Assembly (NCBI GenBank): GCA_023392555.1
Contig: JAEVYW010000168.1
Coordinates: 1-8,894, forward strand
Source: Pseudomonadota bacterium
Lineage (GTDB): Bacteria > Pseudomonadota > Alphaproteobacteria > Sphingomonadales > Sphingomonadaceae
Length of the DNA: 8,894 nt
Direction of reading: 5' to 3'
The position numbers and the translations under genes are program-made. Shown here one piece after another: positions 4,741 through 8,894 of the stretch (position 1 is the stretch's first letter; the number at the start of each line of letters is the position of its first letter). Under the pieces are notes generated by a model. That model saw only the letters and a program-made list of their open reading frames with translations, ran no database searches and was not told the DNA's origin.

Positions 4741-6393
4741 ATGGATGAACCCGAATCGCCTGGCCTCGGCCTCGACCCGCCTGAAGTGCCCGTTGCCGCG
4801 CCCTCGACGCCGTATCGAGTGCTCGCGCGCAAGTACCGGCCGCAGACCTTTTCCGAGCTGATCGGCCAGGATGCGATGGTCCAGACGCTGGCCAACGCGA
4901 TTGAGCGCGGACGCATTGCGCACGCCTTCCTGCTCACCGGTGTTCGTGGGGTCGGCAAGACCTCGACGGCGCGTCTTGTCGCCAAGGCGCTCAACTGCGT
5001 CGGTCCGGATGGGCAGGGCGGCCCGACGATCAACCCTTGCGGACAGTGCGAACAATGCCGCGCGATCGCCGAGGGACGACACATCGATGTGATTGAAATG
5101 GACGCCGCATCACACACTGGTGTGGATGACGTTCGCGAGATCATCGATGCGGTGCGCTACGCCTCAGTCAACGCACGCTACAAGATCTATATTATCGACG
5201 AAGTTCACATGCTTTCCAAGAGCGCTTTCAACGCCTTGTTGAAGACTCTTGAGGAGCCGCCTGAGCATGTGAAGTTCCTGTTCGCGACCACCGAGGTCGA
5301 CAAGGTGCCGCTGACAGTGCTGTCGCGCACGCAGCGCTTCGACCTTCGACGCATTCCCGCCGAGAAACTCGCCGACCATTTTGCTGAAGTGTCGCGTGCC
5401 GAGGGAGTCGAAGTCGAAGAGGATGCGCTGCGGATGATTGCGCGTGCAGCCGAGGGCTCGGCGCGCGACGGTCTGTCCATCCTCGACCAGGCGATCGCGC
5501 ACGGTGGCGGACGCGTTACCGCCGAGCAGGTCCGCGACATGCTCGGCCTGGCCGACCGTGGACGCATCCGGCGACTGCTCGAGCATGTGCTCTCGGCTGA
5601 CGCCGGCGCGACGCTCGCCGATCTCGACGAAGCTCACGATCTCGGTATCGATCCGGGCTCCATCCTGCGCGGCCTGATGGAAGAACTGCACCTCGCGACG
5701 CGGGCGAAGGCCGGCGCGACTTCGGACGGCCTCCCGGCAGAGCAACGCGAAGCGGCCGAGCGGCTCGGAGACCAGCTTGGCTGGGCACAGATCCACCGCG
5801 TCTGGCAGCTGCTGCTGAAGGGGCTGTCGGACGTCAACATTGCTCCGGACCCGCGTGAAGCTGCGTCGATGGCGCTGCTAAGGCTGATCCACGCCGCCGA
5901 TCTTCCTGACCCGGCGGCGGTCCTGTCGCGCCTGTCAGGTGAGGCCGGAGCCACTCCGGCTGCTCCAACCGCTGCCACGCCCGCATCCAGGCCTGCTCCG
6001 ACCGCGACTGCAGCGCCTGCGGCGCCTCAGCTTCCGAATGATTTCGCGGCGCTTGTCGATTTGGTGGAGAAAAATGGGAAGCATCTGCTCGCCCAGCAGC
6101 TTCACGATCAGGTCGGCCTTGTGCGCTTCGCTCCGCCTGAGCTCGTGCTGAAACCCACGCGCCCGCTCGGCGGCGACTGGCCCCGCGACCTTGCTGCCGT
6201 TCTCAAATCGGCGACAGGCGCTGCGTGGCAGGTGTCGCTGTCCGACGAGCCAGGCGAACCTTCGCTCCTCGACCAGGAGAAAATCGCGGAGGAGCGCGTT
6301 CGTTCGGATGTGCTCGCCGATCCTTCAGTCCGGGCCGCGTTCGAGGCGTTCCCGGACGCGTCCCTCGATTCCTTTTCCACGAAAGGCGCCTGA
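4741..6393 (+). CDS. dnaX: DNA polymerase III subunit gamma/tau
   Basis: The 550-residue clamp-loader ATPase of the replisome, which loads the DnaN sliding clamp. An unstructured N-terminal tail (1-25) is followed by YRVLARKYRPQTFSELIGQD. Walker A is GVRGVGKT (67-74) and the zinc-binding cysteines are Cys86, Cys100, Cys103 and Cys106. Walker B is IIDEVH (151-156), sensor 1 lies in FATTE (181-185), the arginine-finger segment is LSRTQRF (194-200) and the sensor 2 region is GSARDGLSILDQ (239-250). Domain III follows to about 395, then an Ala/Pro/Thr-rich linker (402-430) and a C-terminal tau-like domain (431-550). The usual SRC motif reads SRT here, with the arginine kept. ATG 4741 was chosen; a GTG at 4738 is directly before it. 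Neither has a Shine-Dalgarno. The stop is one base from ybaB, so the two are co-transcribed. No E. coli-style frameshift heptamer was found. Confidence 0.96.
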   Translation: MDEPESPGLGLDPPEVPVAAPSTPYRVLARKYRPQTFSELIGQDAMVQTLANAIERGRIAHAFLLTGVRGVGKTSTARLVAKALNCVGPDGQGGPTINPCGQCEQCRAIAEGRHIDVIEMDAASHTGVDDVREIIDAVRYASVNARYKIYIIDEVHMLSKSAFNALLKTLEEPPEHVKFLFATTEVDKVPLTVLSRTQRFDLRRIPAEKLADHFAEVSRAEGVEVEEDALRMIARAAEGSARDGLSILDQAIAHGGGRVTAEQVRDMLGLADRGRIRRLLEHVLSADAGATLADLDEAHDLGIDPGSILRGLMEELHLATRAKAGATSDGLPAEQREAAERLGDQLGWAQIHRVWQLLLKGLSDVNIAPDPREAASMALLRLIHAADLPDPAAVLSRLSGEAGATPAAPTAATPASRPAPTATAAPAAPQLPNDFAALVDLVEKNGKHLLAQQLHDQVGLVRFAPPELVLKPTRPLGGDWPRDLAAVLKSATGAAWQVSLSDEPGEPSLLDQEKIAEERVRSDVLADPSVRAAFEAFPDASLDSFSTKGA

Positions 6394-6394
6394 C

Positions 6395-6724
6395 ATGCCC
6401 GACCTAGACCTCAACAAGCTCATGGAGATGGCGCAGAACGCGCAGAACGAGCTTCAGAGGGCTCAGCAAAGCCTCGACACGATCGAGGTCGAAGGCGCAG
6501 CCGGCGGCGGTCTCGTGAGGATCCGCGCCACCGCGAAGGGCACCATCCTTGGCGTGTCCATCGATGAAAGCCTGCTTCAGCCTTCCGAGAAGACGATGGT
6601 CGAGGACCTCGTCGCAGCGGCGCTCAACGACGCCCGCGCCAAGGCCGACGTCGCCGCAAACGAAGAGATGAAGAAGGTTACCAGCGGCATGTCCCTGCCG
6701 CCCGGAATGAACCTGCCCTTCTAA
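6395..6724 (+). CDS. ybaB: YbaB/EbfC family nucleoid-associated protein
   Basis: A 109-residue small DNA-binding protein whose family forms tweezer-like dimers and coats the nucleoid. It begins MPDLDLNKLMEMAQNAQNE with a long N-terminal helix. The core strand region follows (IEVEGAAGGGLVRIRATAKG, 30-49, with the Gly-rich turn typical of the family), then VSIDESLL and a second helix containing VAAALNDARAKA. The tail ends SGMSLPPGMNLPF; Gly/Met/Pro-rich tails are usual in this family. ATG 6395 follows the dnaX TGA by one base, and AAAGG at 6382-6386 inside the dnaX end can serve as ribosome site. dnaX-ybaB is one of the most conserved bacterial gene pairs. The usual third gene, recR, does not follow; a 73-base gap and an acyl-CoA ligase gene come next. 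Confidence 0.95.
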   Translation: MPDLDLNKLMEMAQNAQNELQRAQQSLDTIEVEGAAGGGLVRIRATAKGTILGVSIDESLLQPSEKTMVEDLVAAALNDARAKADVAANEEMKKVTSGMSLPPGMNLPF

Positions 6725-6774
6725 GTAGCAAAGAAGAACCAGTTGTTTCGCAGCTAAGCTGCCGTCACACTGAG

Positions 6775-6798
6775 CCCTTGCTGCAAGGGAGAGTGCAG
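6775..6798 (+). promoter_or_regulatory. Two mutually exclusive hairpins over the ligase ribosome site
   Basis: CCCTTG (6775-6780) pairs perfectly with CAAGGG (6784-6789) around a CTG loop, burying most of the Shine-Dalgarno AAGGGAG (6785-6791). Alternatively CTGCA (6781-6785) pairs with TGCAG (6794-6798), leaving AGGGAGAG exposed in the loop next to the GTG start. Only one can form at a time. This could tune translation of the acyl-CoA ligase, but the stems are short (6 and 5 pairs). Confidence 0.35.
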
Positions 6799-8417
6799 TG
6801 CGGCTTGGAGCGATGCAGGATTTTCCGCTGCGGGTGACGCGGCTCGTCGATCATGCTGAGCGGGAGCATTCCGACGGCGAGATCGTCACGGCCTGGGCGG
6901 ATGGTTCGACCAGCCGAACGACCTGGCGCGATGTAGCTCTCGACGCGCGCAAGCTTGCGCAGGCGCTCGAAAGGGTCGGAATCAAACCTGGCGACCGCGT
7001 TGCGACGCTGGCGATGAACCACGTCCACCACCTCATCGCCTGGTACGGGACGGCAGGGATGGGCGGGGTGCTCCACACCATCAACCCGCGCCTGTTCGAG
7101 GATCAGCTCGAATATATTGCGAACCATGCAGAGGACCGCGTCCTACTCTACGACCGCGTGTTCACGCCTTTGGTCGAGAAGATGAAGGCGAAGTGGACCA
7201 CGATCGAGCAGTACATCTGCTTCGATCCGGCCGAGGGTGAGCAGGGGTTCCGTCAGTGGATCGACGCCGAGGACGGCGATTATGATTGGGTCGACGGTGA
7301 CGAGCGCGACCCGCTCGGCCTTTGCTACACCAGCGGTACCACCGGTAACCCGAAGGGCGTTCTCTACGAGCACCGCTCGACGATGCTCCACACGCTTGCC
7401 GAACTGACGCCTGACGTCATGGGGCTTTCGAAGAGCGCCGTCGTCCTGCCGATCGTGCCGATGTTCCACGCCAATGCCTGGGGCGTGCCTTGGGCGGTAG
7501 CGGCGACGGGGGCCAAGCTGGTGCTCTCGGCGGATTATCGCCCGGAACGCATGTGCCAGCTGTTCCGCGAAGAGAAGGTCACGCACTCGGCGGGGGTTCC
7601 AACCGTCTGGCTAACCATGATCGAGCATATCGAGCGAACTGGCGAAAAGCTTGGACCGCTGAAGCAGGTTACCATCGGCGGCTCGGCCGCGCCGCGCGCG
7701 ATGATCCGATGGCTTCGCGATCGCGGCGTTCAGGTGGGACATGCATGGGGCATGACGGAGACCTCGCCCATCGGCACCTGTGGTGCGCCTCCCGCCAATT
7801 GGGGCGAGATGGGGAACGAGGAGCAGATCGAATATATCGCCCGGCAGGGTAGGGTCCCCTTCAACATCGAGCTTCGCATCGTCGATGACGAAGGCAATGT
7901 GCAGCCACGCGACGGCAAGTCGTCAGGCCGGCTGCAGTGCCGTGGCCCGTGGGTCGTGAAGCGCTACTTCAAGGCTGATGAAGACGCGACGGACGAGGAG
8001 CAGTGGTTCGACACCGGCGACGTCGCGGTGCTTCATCCCGACGGGACGATGCAGATCACCGACCGCTCCAAGGACGTGATCAAGTCGGGCGGCGAATGGA
8101 TCAGCTCGATCGAGCTCGAGAATTGCGCTGTGGGACTTCCAGGCGTCGCGGAGGCCGCAGCGATCGGCATCCCGCATCCGAAATGGGACGAGCGTCCGCT
8201 CCTTTGCGTCGTGCGCGCAAACGGCAGCGATGTCAGCGAAGGCGACATCCGCGAGCATCTCCGCAAGCACGTCGCCTCATGGTGGATGCCTGACGCCATC
8301 GAATTCGTCGAAGACCTTCCGCACACTGCAACCGGCAAGCTGTCGAAGCTCCAACTTCGCCAGCGGTTCAGGGACTACCGCTTCGCCGCCGCCGAAGAGA
8401 TGGTCGGCCGCGACTAG
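6798..8417 (+). CDS. Medium/long-chain fatty-acyl-CoA ligase (AlkK-like)
   Basis: A 539-residue member of the ANL adenylating superfamily that activates a fatty acid with ATP to acyl-AMP and then acyl-CoA, feeding beta-oxidation or lipid use. The P-loop is [11 protein letters not shown] (177-187). The substrate-side motif PMFHANAWG (221-229) is typical of AlkK-like medium/long-chain ligases. The A5 motif is WGMTETSP (317-324), A7 is DTGD (405-408), the hinge is [16 protein letters not shown] (421-436), and the A10 lysine is Lys514 in TATGKLSK. The start is GTG 6798: it has AAGGGAG at 6785-6791 and yields [11 protein letters not shown], matching the LGxMQD opening of the family. ATG 6813 would lose that and has only a too-close GGAG. 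Chain-length preference cannot be read from sequence. It is 73 bases downstream of ybaB and probably has its own promoter, none of which is clear. Confidence 0.92.
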   Translation: MRLGAMQDFPLRVTRLVDHAEREHSDGEIVTAWADGSTSRTTWRDVALDARKLAQALERVGIKPGDRVATLAMNHVHHLIAWYGTAGMGGVLHTINPRLFEDQLEYIANHAEDRVLLYDRVFTPLVEKMKAKWTTIEQYICFDPAEGEQGFRQWIDAEDGDYDWVDGDERDPLGLCYTSGTTGNPKGVLYEHRSTMLHTLAELTPDVMGLSKSAVVLPIVPMFHANAWGVPWAVAATGAKLVLSADYRPERMCQLFREEKVTHSAGVPTVWLTMIEHIERTGEKLGPLKQVTIGGSAAPRAMIRWLRDRGVQVGHAWGMTETSPIGTCGAPPANWGEMGNEEQIEYIARQGRVPFNIELRIVDDEGNVQPRDGKSSGRLQCRGPWVVKRYFKADEDATDEEQWFDTGDVAVLHPDGTMQITDRSKDVIKSGGEWISSIELENCAVGLPGVAEAAAIGIPHPKWDERPLLCVVRANGSDVSEGDIREHLRKHVASWWMPDAIEFVEDLPHTATGKLSKLQLRQRFRDYRFAAAEEMVGRD

Positions 8418-8487
8418 GCTGGAAATCCGCGCCCGCATCGCCTAACTCGCGGGTCAAATCCCGAACCTGAAGGAAATTCGCGACCCC

Positions 8488-8894
<407 letters not shown>

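Noticed and set aside
4143..5144. 333-codon open frame on the minus strand across the ferredoxin gene, ffs and the dnaX start
   Set aside because: It runs antisense to two certain proteins and an RNA gene, its translation is rich in Arg, Ser and Pro with no motif, and it arises from high GC.
5164..5796. 210-codon minus-strand open frame inside dnaX
   Set aside because: It is antisense to conserved AAA+ motifs and shows no motif of its own.
6067..6075. Run of five A in dnaX as a programmed frameshift site
   Set aside because: In frame it reads GAG AAA AAT, which is not an X XXY YYZ heptamer, and no stimulatory stem was evident nearby.
6750..6762. Hairpin GCAGC-TAA-GCTGC after ybaB as a terminator
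   Set aside because: The stem is only five pairs and no T-run follows, so it is not a convincing intrinsic terminator.
8450..8466. CGGG/CCCG mini-hairpin between the ligase gene and ettA
   Set aside because: Four pairs without a T-run are expected by chance in GC-rich DNA.

Overview
The window looks like chromosomal DNA from an alphaproteobacterium, most likely a sphingomonad. This is inferred from the high GC content, the protein sequences and the gene order (ffs next to dnaX-ybaB; an alpha/beta hydrolase divergent from cysteine desulfurase genes). No species can be named from the sequence alone. No insertion sequence, phage gene, CRISPR array, tRNA or rRNA was seen. Both ends cut through genes. 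The content is mainly housekeeping, and I do not see a clear undescribed defence or mobile system. The most unusual part is a compact sulfur/iron-sulfur operon behind a strong palindrome.

Region 1 (1-1254): the 3' part of a fold-type II PLP enzyme (serine/threonine dehydratase-like), a convergent 86-residue helical protein of unknown function, and a 55-residue two-helix membrane protein with a TTG start. Region 2 (1251-4559): a minus-strand alpha/beta hydrolase diverges from an operon of two different group I cysteine desulfurase homologues and an adrenodoxin-type [2Fe-2S] ferredoxin. Both junctions in that operon are 4-base ATGA overlaps. The 116-base divergent gap holds a 26-base dyad just upstream of a TATATA box.

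Region 3 (4560-6724): the signal recognition particle RNA gene (ffs, minus strand) with a recognisable promoter, then dnaX and ybaB on the plus strand. recR, which follows ybaB in many bacteria, is absent here. Region 4 (6725-8894): a medium/long-chain acyl-CoA ligase whose Shine-Dalgarno lies inside a small hairpin, then the 5' part of the ABC-F translation factor gene ettA, cut by the window end.

Functionally, the desulfurases would release sulfur from cysteine and the ferredoxin would supply electrons for Fe-S cluster assembly. The ffs-dnaX-ybaB block belongs to protein targeting and DNA replication. The acyl-CoA ligase activates fatty acids, and EttA acts on the ribosome. Gaps between genes are short; the longest gene-free stretch is about 116 bases.
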